Source of the DNA: Sinomicrobium weinanense | GTDB lineage: Bacteria > Bacteroidota > Bacteroidia > Flavobacteriales > Flavobacteriaceae | Direction of reading: 5' to 3' | Assembly: GCF_018863395.1 (NCBI RefSeq) | Contig: NZ_JAHKRR010000003.1 | Coordinates: forward strand, 62,001-126,000 | Length of the DNA: 64,000 nucleotides | Shown here: positions 52,401-59,596 of the stretch, piece after piece | Numbering within the stretch: position 1 is the stretch's first letter | How the letters are laid out: each line of letters starts with the position of its first letter | Translations under genes and position numbers: made by a program | Notes under the pieces: model-generated | Told to the model about the DNA's origin: nothing | Database searches by the model: none | Seen by the model: only the letters and a program-made list of their open reading frames with translations

Positions 52401-53907
52401 GCGCTTGTTCTTTGCTATAAGCTTTAATCGAATCTAATACCGCAGCTGTTTTTCTGCTTACTACCGATAAACTTTGCGCTGCCGGGTGAAAGTCTGCCTC
52501 CGAAAGCTGTTGTCGTTCGCTGTTCAAATTTTGTGCGGGAGAACGCAATTCAGCCAATGTCGGGCTCGCTATACCTTCTGCCTGGAGAAAATCTGTCCGC
52601 TTACCGTTAAAGATCACCTCTCCGCCATGAATGCCGGCTTTTGGGCCTAATTCTACAATCCAGTCTGCTTTCTGAATCAGATTCAAATCGTGCTCTACGA
52701 CCATTACGGTATTTCCACGGCTGATCAAACGTCGTAAAATGCTATACAAATGCTGCTGATAGGCCGGTGACAATCCAATAGAAGGTTCATCAAAAACATA
52801 TAAGATCCCCTGTAAACTGCTGTTTACCTGTTTAATGAGTTTGATGCGTTGCCCGTCTCCACTGGAAATATCCATGCTCGGCGTACGCAAGCGGTAATGA
52901 TCCATCCCCAACCGGATCAAATCGTATAATGGGGTGCACAATTTGTCTACCAACACCTGCTCTCCTGCCCGGTACTTCCCTGCCCGGAGTTTATTATACA
53001 ATTCTTGTAAAGGTAACTCCATCCACTCCTGAAAATTCAATCCTTTCCATCGATACTTCAAATGTTCGGCCTTGATACGTGCGCCCTGGCAACCGGGGCA
53101 GGGTTTAGCACTTGTAAACCGGAGAATACTCGGATTTCGATCCAGTCGGAGAATATTGTTCATAATGGGCAAAATCCCCTTATAATAACCTATTTCACGA
53201 GGTTTCGCCTTAAAACCTTCCCAACGCAGGCGCGATTCCAAACTATGCTTTCCGTAGTACACCTGTATGCGTTCACTACCCTTCCAGATCACCTCTTGTT
53301 GTCCGGGAGTTAAGTCTTTCCACGGAATATCTACATGAAACCCATGTGCTTCACAAACCTTATTCAACTCCTCAACGGTAACCTGCGAATACACGATATA
53401 GCCGTTGGGCAACGTGGTTACAATGGCTCCTTCGCGTAAAGTTCTGGTTTCGTCTCCCACCAATTTAGCGGTATCGATATATTCGGCCTCACCGATTCCG
53501 CGACATTCTTCACAAGCGCCTTTGGGATGATTGAACGAAAACAGGGACTTACTCATGCTTTCTGCCGCGGAATACCGGGCGAACAAAATCCGGAAGACGG
53601 GCGTCAACTCAGATAAGGTGCCAAACGTAGCGTTGATGGACTGAAAACGCCTGGATTGCTCTACCTTGATCACCGGCGGAAGCCCGGCTATATCATCTAC
53701 CGAAGCTGTTGGTATCGAAGCTGCATTTTGTTGATTGTAAGCCGGCAAACTCTCTAAAAAATACCGGTAGCCTTCATTCCCGATCACGCCCATGGCCAGG
53801 GAAGATTTCCCCGAACCAGAAAGTCCGGTAACCACAATCAACTGGTTTTCAGGGATGGTTAAAGCTATATTTTTAAGATTGTTTTGGTAGGCGTTTTGAA
53901 TGCGCAT
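49417..53907 (-). CDS. Tandem-fused UvrA-like ABC ATPase
   Basis: 1496 residues; a normal UvrA is about 940. Two UvrA-like halves are joined. Half 1 (about 1-740) has Walker A GLSGSGKSSLA (28-36), zinc-type CxxC pairs, a divergent signature ISSGDGQRIKL with Walker B LYVFDEPSIGL, then CPRCEGAG/CPECNG and LSGGEAQRIKL/LLLEEPSIGLH, but no second Walker A. Half 2 (about 745-1496) has GISGSGKSSLV, LSGGEQQRVSL, GKSGIGKTTLV and LSSGEKQRLLL. So there are four signature regions but three Walker A motifs. UvrA paralogues bind damaged DNA or protect against DNA-binding drugs (DrrC-like). No UvrB or UvrC is adjacent. It is a single minus-strand gene, convergent with the zinc-ribbon gene. Confidence 0.9.
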   Translation of the reverse strand: MRIQNAYQNNLKNIALTIPENQLIVVTGLSGSGKSSLAMGVIGNEGYRYFLESLPAYNQQNAASIPTASVDDIAGLPPVIKVEQSRRFQSINATFGTLSELTPVFRILFARYSAAESMSKSLFSFNHPKGACEECRGIGEAEYIDTAKLVGDETRTLREGAIVTTLPNGYIVYSQVTVEELNKVCEAHGFHVDIPWKDLTPGQQEVIWKGSERIQVYYGKHSLESRLRWEGFKAKPREIGYYKGILPIMNNILRLDRNPSILRFTSAKPCPGCQGARIKAEHLKYRWKGLNFQEWMELPLQELYNKLRAGKYRAGEQVLVDKLCTPLYDLIRLGMDHYRLRTPSMDISSGDGQRIKLIKQVNSSLQGILYVFDEPSIGLSPAYQQHLYSILRRLISRGNTVMVVEHDLNLIQKADWIVELGPKAGIHGGEVIFNGKRTDFLQAEGIASPTLAELRSPAQNLNSERQQLSEADFHPAAQSLSVVSRKTAAVLDSIKAYSKEQALQLRTVSDQPIGKTPRSNPATYTGMADKIRDLLAKTDEAGTLQLKKSAFSFNNKAGRCPRCEGAGVITLSMSVMGTINQTCPECNGKRFKPEVLQVYWKTKNIAEIYDLSIAEAYDFFRHEKKLSEILALMLRLGLGYIKLGQPSNTLSGGEAQRIKLTKHFAKAAKQTILLLEEPSIGLHRQNVVQLLKALHQLKHETSGIVCFENHALFQSGCDVWVNNAESIAEVSERIPEQSATDAIRIKGARTHALKDIDITLPKQQLTVVTGISGSGKSSLVIDTLHGYGLQEMSKQFSSYQQNRVGVDYQFEVDHITGLTPSICITRKDQQFSERSDVARQTDIDKSLRFAFSRKAQYEGREWSASHFSNAHELGKCGVCDGVGQELLPDLSKIVLDSALSIADGLFEHNKALYYYGQAGGQYMAIVSEIGKVYGFNLQTPFKALTREQRAVIFHGIPEKTWETTWTFKTRSRAGTQQLKMEWKGLFTYLTDEYFLTRKNKNIQHLRALLAPEVCSHCQGSGLQPERLAVTLGGNTMRDLKAMSLQEFEEWLVNIRPKDAIDAELVAKLHAHLQHTLERARQLHIDHLQLNRKSGTLSGGEQQRVSLVKQLNSPLQGVTYLLDEPSAGLSQNNIPDLIALLKTLVAKGNTVIVIEHHKDIMLAADHLVQIGPEAGSMGGEITFQGSAAAYRSSEVCHPYIKTESSVVRFQQGKEHIHIEGIERHSLKRAQTNIPVGGITAITGKSGIGKTTLVKEVVMPGLQQHRPVYCKRIDFPKPYQGIHYFEPKKLQAYNSTLLVAYLDILKVITKVFVKETGGKAKDFSYKTKTSQCSHCQGSGVVATSLDVAARHIEICDVCEGKRYQKAVLAYTIGGKHMADVLAMNVTELLAWIAAYTGTARAVQQLQALSHIGLSHVRLDQTVKSLSSGEKQRLLLLNWLQNKTKDQLLILDEPSIGLHYADIDLLYGVLQQLSVHNDLLVIDHNPYLLEKIGVGVVLE

Positions 53908-54097
53908 GTAGAACTTTCTTTTGCTATGGAAGTGGCAAAGGTACTAAGATTTTGAGAGCTGAAAAGGATATTACACTTTCAGTTCCGCTACCCCTGAATA
54001 GTATTCAAATGCTGAATAAAAACATAAAAAAACCTGACTCAAAGTTTAAAAAACCTTATCCTGCTTCTCTTTCTGTCCATGACGAACACAACTTTAA

Positions 54098-54140
54098 GCA
54101 AGCAATAACTTGCGTATTAAATTAGCAAGTGTTAACTTGC
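54098..54140 (+). promoter_or_regulatory. Two ArsR-type operator palindromes
   Basis: GCAAGC-AATA-ACTTGC (54098-54113) and GCAAGT-GTTA-ACTTGC (54125-54140) are inverted repeats with the same 4-nt spacing, placed 27 bp apart. The second ends 19 bp before the ATG of the ArsR gene, ideal for autorepression. Confidence 0.65.
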
Positions 54141-54159
54141 GCAATATATTCAATCACTT

Positions 54160-54486
54160 ATGAGAAGAGATGTATACCAGGCCATAGCCGACCCTACCAG
54201 GAGGCAAATATTAATGTCACTTACCAAAGAAAGAAAAAAAGTAAACGCATTGGCATCGCAATTTAACATGACAAGGCAGGCCGTATCCCTGCACGTTAAA
54301 TTTCTTCAGGAATGTGGGGTCATAAGCATTGAACAAGAAGGGCGGGAACGCTATTGCAACCTGGAAGCACAAAAACTTTTGGAAGTGGCCGACTGGCTTG
54401 AGCCATTCAAAGCACTATGGAATAACCGACTCGACAGGTTGGACAATCTCTTAAATGAACTGCAAGGAAAAACAAAAAGAAAATAA
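54160..54486 (+). CDS. ArsR-family winged-helix regulator
   Basis: 108 residues: MRRDVYQAIADPTRRQILMS at the start, then the HTH region VNALASQFNMTRQAVSLHVK, then the wing GVISIEQEGRERYCNLEAQK. No cysteine metal-binding site typical of metal sensors is present, so it probably belongs to the non-metal ArsR group paired with SRPBCC proteins. The SRPBCC gene begins on the base after its stop codon, so the two are co-translated. Two matching palindromes upstream are candidate operators. Confidence 0.9.
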   Translation: MRRDVYQAIADPTRRQILMSLTKERKKVNALASQFNMTRQAVSLHVKFLQECGVISIEQEGRERYCNLEAQKLLEVADWLEPFKALWNNRLDRLDNLLNELQGKTKRK

Positions 54487-54936
54487 ATGGAAGACATCAG
54501 TAAAAGAACCATGGAAATAACCCGAACATTCGGGGCTCCTGCCGAACTGGTCTGGAAAGTCCTGACAACTCCCGAATATATCAAAGACTGGTGGGGACCG
54601 GAGGGGTTTACCAATACCATTCGAAAAATGGAGGTAAAAGAAGGTGGCACCTGGGATTTTACCATGCATGGCCCGGACGGGACGGACTTTGTTAATTTTT
54701 ATCACTACCTGGAAGTAAAACCCCCGGAAAAGATAGTCATGGAGCACAGGCAACATCCGAAGTTTATCATTATCGTACAGCTCTTTTCAGAGGGTGACCA
54801 TACCAAAGTCGTTTGGCAAAATGTTTTTGATTCTGTTCCTACCAAAGAAGAAGCGATAAGGGCATTCAAAGCAGATGTCGGTCTTGTGCAAAACATGGAA
54901 CGGCTTTCGCAACATTTAAAACAGCATCGGGTTTGA
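54487..54936 (+). CDS. SRPBCC (AHSA1-like) protein paired with ArsR
   Basis: 149 residues, Aha1-C-like START fold: ITRTFGAPAELVWKVLTTPE, then YIKDWWGPEGFTNTIRKMEV, then the closing helix GLVQNMERLSQHLKQ. ArsR-SRPBCC gene pairs are common and usually respond to toxic compounds, with the SRPBCC protein thought to bind the inducer or another ligand. The ATG directly follows the ArsR TAA. A DHFR-family reductase gene follows 74 bp later and may be in the same unit. Confidence 0.88.
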   Translation: MEDISKRTMEITRTFGAPAELVWKVLTTPEYIKDWWGPEGFTNTIRKMEVKEGGTWDFTMHGPDGTDFVNFYHYLEVKPPEKIVMEHRQHPKFIIIVQLFSEGDHTKVVWQNVFDSVPTKEEAIRAFKADVGLVQNMERLSQHLKQHRV

Positions 54937-55010
54937 GGCCCGGAACTCAAGACGAGTTCTCCATACATGGATCAATCCAAATCATTCTGCAATAATTAAA
55001 ATAGAACTGT

Positions 55011-55586
55011 ATGAGAAAAATAATTTCATTTATGCACATATCGCTGGACGGTTTTGTAGCAGGACCGAACGGAGAAATGGACTGGATTAAAATTGACCAG
55101 GAACTTTTTGAATATGTAGGTCAGCGAATAAATAAAGGCAACACTGCCCTATACGGACGGGTAACATACCGGATGATGGAAAATTACTGGCCCGCCGCAG
55201 GGGCTAGTCCGACGGCAACCAAACACGACATTGAACATTCCAGGTGGTATAGTAAAGTTCACAAGGTTGTTCTATCAAAAACAATAGAAAATACGGGGTT
55301 GCCCCATACAACAATCATCTGCGACCACCTTCCGGACAAAATTAATGAAATAAAGCAACAGCCAGGTGAGGACATCCTGCTTTTTGGCAGCCCCACAGCG
55401 ACACATTCACTTATTCAACAGGACTTAATTGACGGCTATTGGCTATTTGTTAACCCGATCATTCTCGGACAAGGTATTCCATTGTTTACGGGCATCAAAG
55501 ACAAGGTAAAACTAAAACTATTGCCCACTACCCGACAATTTACGAACGGGGTAACCGAACTGAATTACACCGTGGACAGACCATAA
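55011..55586 (+). CDS. Dihydrofolate reductase family protein (RibD-C-like)
   Basis: 191 residues. It has ISFMHISLDGFVAGPNGEMD, NTALYGRVTYRMMENYWP, KVVLSKTIENTGLPHTTIIC, and GEDILLFGSPTATHSLIQQD with the nucleotide-binding GSPT-like motif. This is the RibD C-terminal/DHFR-fold group annotated as dihydrofolate reductase family protein, usually NADPH-dependent reductases of unknown substrate rather than true folate enzymes. It lies downstream of the ArsR-SRPBCC pair on the same strand. Confidence 0.88.
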   Translation: MRKIISFMHISLDGFVAGPNGEMDWIKIDQELFEYVGQRINKGNTALYGRVTYRMMENYWPAAGASPTATKHDIEHSRWYSKVHKVVLSKTIENTGLPHTTIICDHLPDKINEIKQQPGEDILLFGSPTATHSLIQQDLIDGYWLFVNPIILGQGIPLFTGIKDKVKLKLLPTTRQFTNGVTELNYTVDRP

Positions 55587-55692
55587 CTACAAACCGTTAA
55601 CAATTTCGGCGGCCATGGGTTATGGCTATTGCTGGCGGTAGGGCTTCCCTCTTTTTACCGGTTTATCCGGTTTAAACCACCCGTTCTTTCAG

Positions 55693-55744
55693 GGCCTGTT
55701 AACATTACACACTCAAAGGTGCTTTCCGGTGATGTTAACAGGCC
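55693..55744. repeat. 13-bp inverted repeat at a convergent gene junction
   Basis: GGCCTGTTAACAT (55693-55705) pairs perfectly with ATGTTAACAGGCC (55732-55744) around a 26-nt loop. It lies between the DHFR-family gene and the end of the AraC gene and touches the AraC stop codon. There is no T-run on either side, so it may be a structural or factor-dependent terminator rather than a classic one. Confidence 0.5.
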
Positions 55745-56655
55745 TAGTTAAATGATTGCCTGAATTCCAGTGGCGACAAGTTTGTTTTTGATTTGAATAA
55801 TTTACTGAACGATTGCGGATGCTCAAACCCTAATTCATACGCAATTTCACTAACCGACAGGGTTGTTGCGGATAATTTCTCCTTGGCTTTTTCTATCAGC
55901 TTATAATGGATATGCTGCTGTGCATTTTGTCCGGTTAGTGAGCGCAATATGTCACTTAAATAGCCCGGGGACACATTGACCTGATCAGCCAGGTATTGAA
56001 CAGAGGGTAAACCTTCATTTAATGATATGGAGTTATTGAAATAATCGTCTAAAAGCTCCTCTACCCTGAACAACAAATCTTTGTAAACTGCTTTGTGGGT
56101 GATGAACTGCCGGTTGTAAAATCGATTGCAATAGTTCAGCAATAACTCTATTTGGGAGATCACTACATCATGGCTAAAGTGGTCTATTCTACCCTTTAAT
56201 TCGTCATCGATGATTTTGAAAACGGACATGACGGTTTCTTTCTCATGGGCCGAGAGGTATAACGCTTCATTTGCAGCGTATGAAAAAAAACCATACTGTT
56301 TGATTTTTTTGGCTAAGGGGTAGGTCAATAAAAAATCGGGGTGGATAAAAAAGGCATATCCGGATGCAGCACTTTTAGGACTTTCGAACACCTGATTGGG
56401 AGCTGTAAAGATCAAACCGCCTTCGCCAAAGTCATAGTAGTTTTGACCGTATTTTGCCTGACCACAAAGCGTTGTTTTGTAAACGATTTTATAAAAACCC
56501 AAAATAAAGAAATCAAATGATGCCTCCTTTGAAATGGTAACCTCCTCAATATTTACCAGACTTATCAGGGGGTGAGAGGGCCTGGGCAGCCCAAATGCCC
56601 GGTGAAAGTCCGATAACGAATCAAATTTCCTGAGTACGTTTTCTTCTCTTTTCAT
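55744..56655 (-). CDS. AraC family transcriptional regulator
   Basis: 303 residues. The N-terminal ligand-sensing region (about 1-190) looks like a cupin-type domain (NYYDFGEGGLIFTAPNQVFE). The C-terminal AraC HTH (about 210-300) includes YLADQVNVSPGYLSDILRSL and YELGFEHPQSFSKLFKSKTN. It lies 100 bp downstream of an SDR gene on the same strand; AraC regulators next to a short-chain dehydrogenase are common and often control it. Confidence 0.9.
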   Translation of the reverse strand: MKREENVLRKFDSLSDFHRAFGLPRPSHPLISLVNIEEVTISKEASFDFFILGFYKIVYKTTLCGQAKYGQNYYDFGEGGLIFTAPNQVFESPKSAASGYAFFIHPDFLLTYPLAKKIKQYGFFSYAANEALYLSAHEKETVMSVFKIIDDELKGRIDHFSHDVVISQIELLLNYCNRFYNRQFITHKAVYKDLLFRVEELLDDYFNNSISLNEGLPSVQYLADQVNVSPGYLSDILRSLTGQNAQQHIHYKLIEKAKEKLSATTLSVSEIAYELGFEHPQSFSKLFKSKTNLSPLEFRQSFN

Positions 56656-56755
56656 TTTTTCAGTAATTGAGCAACGACAACCGATAAGATACCAAATATC
56701 GGCTGTCGTTGAAATTTAAACAAGATACGCCCTTTTTCCCCGTTCGTTTATGTGA

Positions 56756-57589
56756 TTAACCCTGGGCTGCATCAGATACTTCTTTCCAGGCTTCCCATGT
56801 TGCCAGCCTTTCTTTGTAGGCTTTACGGACGGAAGGCAGTGTTTGATTGCCCAGAAAGAGTCGCAGTGGTGGCCGTTCTGCATCTACCACTTTGAAAAGC
56901 GCCTGTGGCGTAGCCTTTGGATTTCCTTTTTCCAAATTTCGCAAACTTTCTACAAATTGCCCCTTAAAATCTGAGTAGATGTCAAGCCCGTTAGCCCTCT
57001 TTAAGGACCCAGGGCTGCCAAAATCGGTCGCATAGGCCCCCGGCTCTATGAGTGTTACCTTAATGTCAAAAGACTTAACTTCTGCGGCAAGGCTTTCGTG
57101 AATTGCTTCGAAAGCCCATTTTGTGGAGCAATAATATGCGATGACCGGCCTGGACTCGTGACCCAAACTGCTTGAGACACCCAATATATGACCACCGCCC
57201 TGTTTACGCAGTAGTGGTAGTGCAGCCTTAATGACCGAGAGTGTACCGAATAAATTGGTTTCGTAAAGAGCCCGAACATCATCCAGGCTTGCTTCTTCCA
57301 CGGTTCCAACCAATGAATAACCTGCATTGTTAAGGATGACATCCAGTCTGCCGAAATGATCGTAGGCTTGCTCTACTACAGTCTTTACCCGGTCAGCGTC
57401 TGTTACATCAAGCTCGAGTGTGAGCACCTGGTCTCCATACTGATCTCGAAGGTCGGACAGGCTTTCCAGTTTACGGGCAGTGGCTACTACCTTATCCCCA
57501 CGCTCAAGCGCGGCTTCAGTCCAAATACGCCCGAATCCACGGGAAGAACCCGTGATGAACCAGACTTTGTTTCCTTTTTGATTTTCCAT
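56756..57589 (-). CDS. Short-chain dehydrogenase/reductase
   Basis: 277 residues, classical SDR. It has the cofactor motif ITGSSRGFGRIWTEAALERG, DVTDADRVKTVVE, NNAGYS, the catalytic Ser in LGVSSSLGHESRPVIAYY, and YCSTKWAFEAI with the Tyr and Lys. Basic residues after the glycine motif (TARKLESL) favour NADP(H). Substrate unknown. It is transcribed divergently from the thioredoxin-like lipoprotein gene at 57767. Confidence 0.92.
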   Translation of the reverse strand: MENQKGNKVWFITGSSRGFGRIWTEAALERGDKVVATARKLESLSDLRDQYGDQVLTLELDVTDADRVKTVVEQAYDHFGRLDVILNNAGYSLVGTVEEASLDDVRALYETNLFGTLSVIKAALPLLRKQGGGHILGVSSSLGHESRPVIAYYCSTKWAFEAIHESLAAEVKSFDIKVTLIEPGAYATDFGSPGSLKRANGLDIYSDFKGQFVESLRNLEKGNPKATPQALFKVVDAERPPLRLFLGNQTLPSVRKAYKERLATWEAWKEVSDAAQG

Positions 57590-57766
57590 GATCCTGACTT
57601 TTGTTTTACGTTACAAAATTCAATCATCCGGTTGGCCTCCTTGTAGCCTAATTGAGGAAAGGTGTAGCCAAAATGAGGGCGTTATGAAAAGAACGTGAGT
57701 TTTTTTAAGCAGGCGGTTCCTCTCCCAACCAAGCCCAGCCTTTCCGTAAAAAACAACAAAACAAAA

Positions 57767-58273
57767 ATGCGAAAAATAATATCCCTTGCCATTGCAGTTT
57801 CTGCATTGGTAAACTGCAAAAACCCAAACAACAGAACCGGGACACCTTCTGAACCTGATATTCTAAACAACATTGAAGCCATAGGGAAACAGGAAGAATA
57901 TTTGAAAACCGAACTGCAAATTATAACAGATTTAGAAGTTGGCATGGAAAAGGCCAAAACTGAAAATAAGCCTATCCTGTTATGTTTTACCGGCTATGCG
58001 GTTATCAACAGCAGGAAAATGGAATCGGAAGTCGTCATGAAAAACAAAACGGTTTTTGAAACGAAGAAAAACGACTATATCAATATATGGCTGTATGTGG
58101 ATGACAAGGATACCGGCAAAAAATGGAAAGATTATCAAAAAGAGAACTTCGACTCCGGGGTACAGCCCTATTTTGTAATTCCGGATACAGGCGGACATAC
58201 CATTTCTGAAGGATTGGGGTACCGGGAGGCGAAAGTAAACCCGGAACGGGAATTGTTTCGCAATAAATTATAG
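57767..58273 (+). CDS. Thioredoxin-fold lipoprotein lacking active-site cysteines
   Basis: 168 residues. The lipoprotein signal AIAVSALVNCKNPNNR is followed by a domain that follows the DsbD C-terminal/thioredoxin_7 pattern: GMEKAKTENKPILLCFTGYA, NSRKMESEVVM, INIWLYVDDKD, and KENFDSGVQPYFVIPDTGGH with the cis-Pro. In active members the FTGYxCxNCRKME segment holds the CxxC pair; here it reads FTGYAVINSRKME, so both cysteines are replaced (Val and Ser). A redox role is therefore unlikely, and a binding or chaperone role is more plausible. ATG 57767 starts the lipoprotein signal. Confidence 0.8.
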   Translation: MRKIISLAIAVSALVNCKNPNNRTGTPSEPDILNNIEAIGKQEEYLKTELQIITDLEVGMEKAKTENKPILLCFTGYAVINSRKMESEVVMKNKTVFETKKNDYINIWLYVDDKDTGKKWKDYQKENFDSGVQPYFVIPDTGGHTISEGLGYREAKVNPERELFRNKL

Positions 58274-58282
58274 ACTGTCCCT

Positions 58283-58984
58283 TTAATCCTTTACAAACGG
58301 ATTAAAATATAATCGAAGCCCAAGGCCTATAGCCCTTGTTCCTTGTTGACGTTCATTGAGCCCTTTTACATCCAGAGATTTAAACATTTCCCGAATGTTC
58401 CATCCGCTGTACTGAATTATAAATGCCAAGGAGAGTTTTTCTGTTTCAAAAATATGGCCTTCAAAACCAATTCCTATCGTAAAATAAGATTGTGTTTGCT
58501 GGCTGTCATCCCGTTCAACAAGATCATAATAACCTCCTGTGCTGTCACGCTTATAATAACTGGCATAGGCATTGGTACCGGCCAAAGTATATTTTGGCAG
58601 TATCAGGAATCGAAAATCTTCATCACCAAAAAACAACTTGGGCGTTAAACTAAAACTCCAACCATGAAAACCTCCGGAGGTGTAACCGGATATAGTGGCC
58701 GGACCATCATAACCCGGTGGTAAGGCATTCTGGCCTGCCTCCTCATTTTTGCCCAGTGTCCCGGTATAATACCCAACCTCAAGTTCGGGAGCTATAAACT
58801 TAAAGGAAAACAACTCAGAACCGGCCATAAAACCTATATAACCTTCTTCCTTAAAAAGGATATTGCGGTTAAACCCCTCAAACCCGGCATAAAACCGGGG
58901 AGGGGTTAGTCTTTGACCAAGGATAATGGTTGTCCCTAACCAAAAGAATACCAAGGATAAGATCAACTTATATTTAATCTTCAT
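58283..58984 (-). CDS. Predicted outer-membrane barrel-like protein 1
   Basis: 233 residues: a signal peptide (LILSLVFFWLGTTIILG), then alternating strand-like segments rich in aromatic residues (APELEVGYYTGTLGK, HGWSFSLTPKLFFGDEDF, YFTIGIGFEGHIFETE, TRAIGLGLRLYFNPFV). The last residue pattern ends in an aromatic-rich strand, as in small beta-barrels. The family is not recognised. It lies 10 bp after the second barrel-like gene, and the two are probably in one operon with the large lipoprotein. Confidence 0.65.
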   Translation of the reverse strand: MKIKYKLILSLVFFWLGTTIILGQRLTPPRFYAGFEGFNRNILFKEEGYIGFMAGSELFSFKFIAPELEVGYYTGTLGKNEEAGQNALPPGYDGPATISGYTSGGFHGWSFSLTPKLFFGDEDFRFLILPKYTLAGTNAYASYYKRDSTGGYYDLVERDDSQQTQSYFTIGIGFEGHIFETEKLSLAFIIQYSGWNIREMFKSLDVKGLNERQQGTRAIGLGLRLYFNPFVKD

Positions 58985-58994
58985 AAGCTATATG

Positions 58995-59555
58995 CTAAAA
59001 AGTATATCCAATCCTTAAATGAAGGTCTGCGGCAACTTCCTTTTCATCAGACTCATATCCCAGTTTTTTGGTAAAATAATGACGGTAACCAATTCCAATA
59101 CCTGCTTCATAGGTCCAATGATCTCCTATACTTCTCTTAATTCCCCACTTGGGGATAAAAGAAATATTTTCAAGAACTTCCACATGGTCAACATTGGAAA
59201 TGGTAAACCAATCCGGCAAATAATTAATTTTTAAAGCAAGGAAATTGGCACTGTTGTTTGTAGTATTCCTGCCTTCAGAAAATCTCTTTTTAAAGTTGTA
59301 GTAATACCGTGGTTCCAAAGTTAACGTAGGGGCCAAAACAAAGCCCGTCTCCGTAAACGAACCTTCAAAGATACCTGCATCCAAACCTATTTCACTTCTC
59401 AAAACCAACTCGGAGGCCAGGCGTGATTCATTGTGAACCCAAATACCCAAAACCCCTGTTTGAACTCCGAAAACAGATTTTTCTACGCTGGTTTCCTGAG
59501 CATTACTGCATATAACACCTGAAAGCATGGCTAATACAAACAAAAAATTTCTCAT
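58995..59555 (-). CDS. Predicted outer-membrane barrel-like protein 2
   Basis: 186 residues: a signal peptide (LFVLAMLSGVICSNAQ), then strand-like repeats (VFGVQTGVLGIWVHNESRLA, FVLAPTLTLEPRYYYNFKKR, YEAGIGIGYRHYFTKKLGYE) ending DLHLRIGYTF with a C-terminal Phe, the classic barrel-insertion ending. I do not recognise a specific family. It is followed on the same strand by the barrel-like protein 1 gene and preceded by the large lipoprotein gene (41-bp gap). Confidence 0.7.
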   Translation of the reverse strand: MRNFLFVLAMLSGVICSNAQETSVEKSVFGVQTGVLGIWVHNESRLASELVLRSEIGLDAGIFEGSFTETGFVLAPTLTLEPRYYYNFKKRFSEGRNTTNNSANFLALKINYLPDWFTISNVDHVEVLENISFIPKWGIKRSIGDHWTYEAGIGIGYRHYFTKKLGYESDEKEVAADLHLRIGYTF

Positions 59556-59596
59556 ATATATTCTTATTATAAAATACTATTTCAGTGCTACGATGG

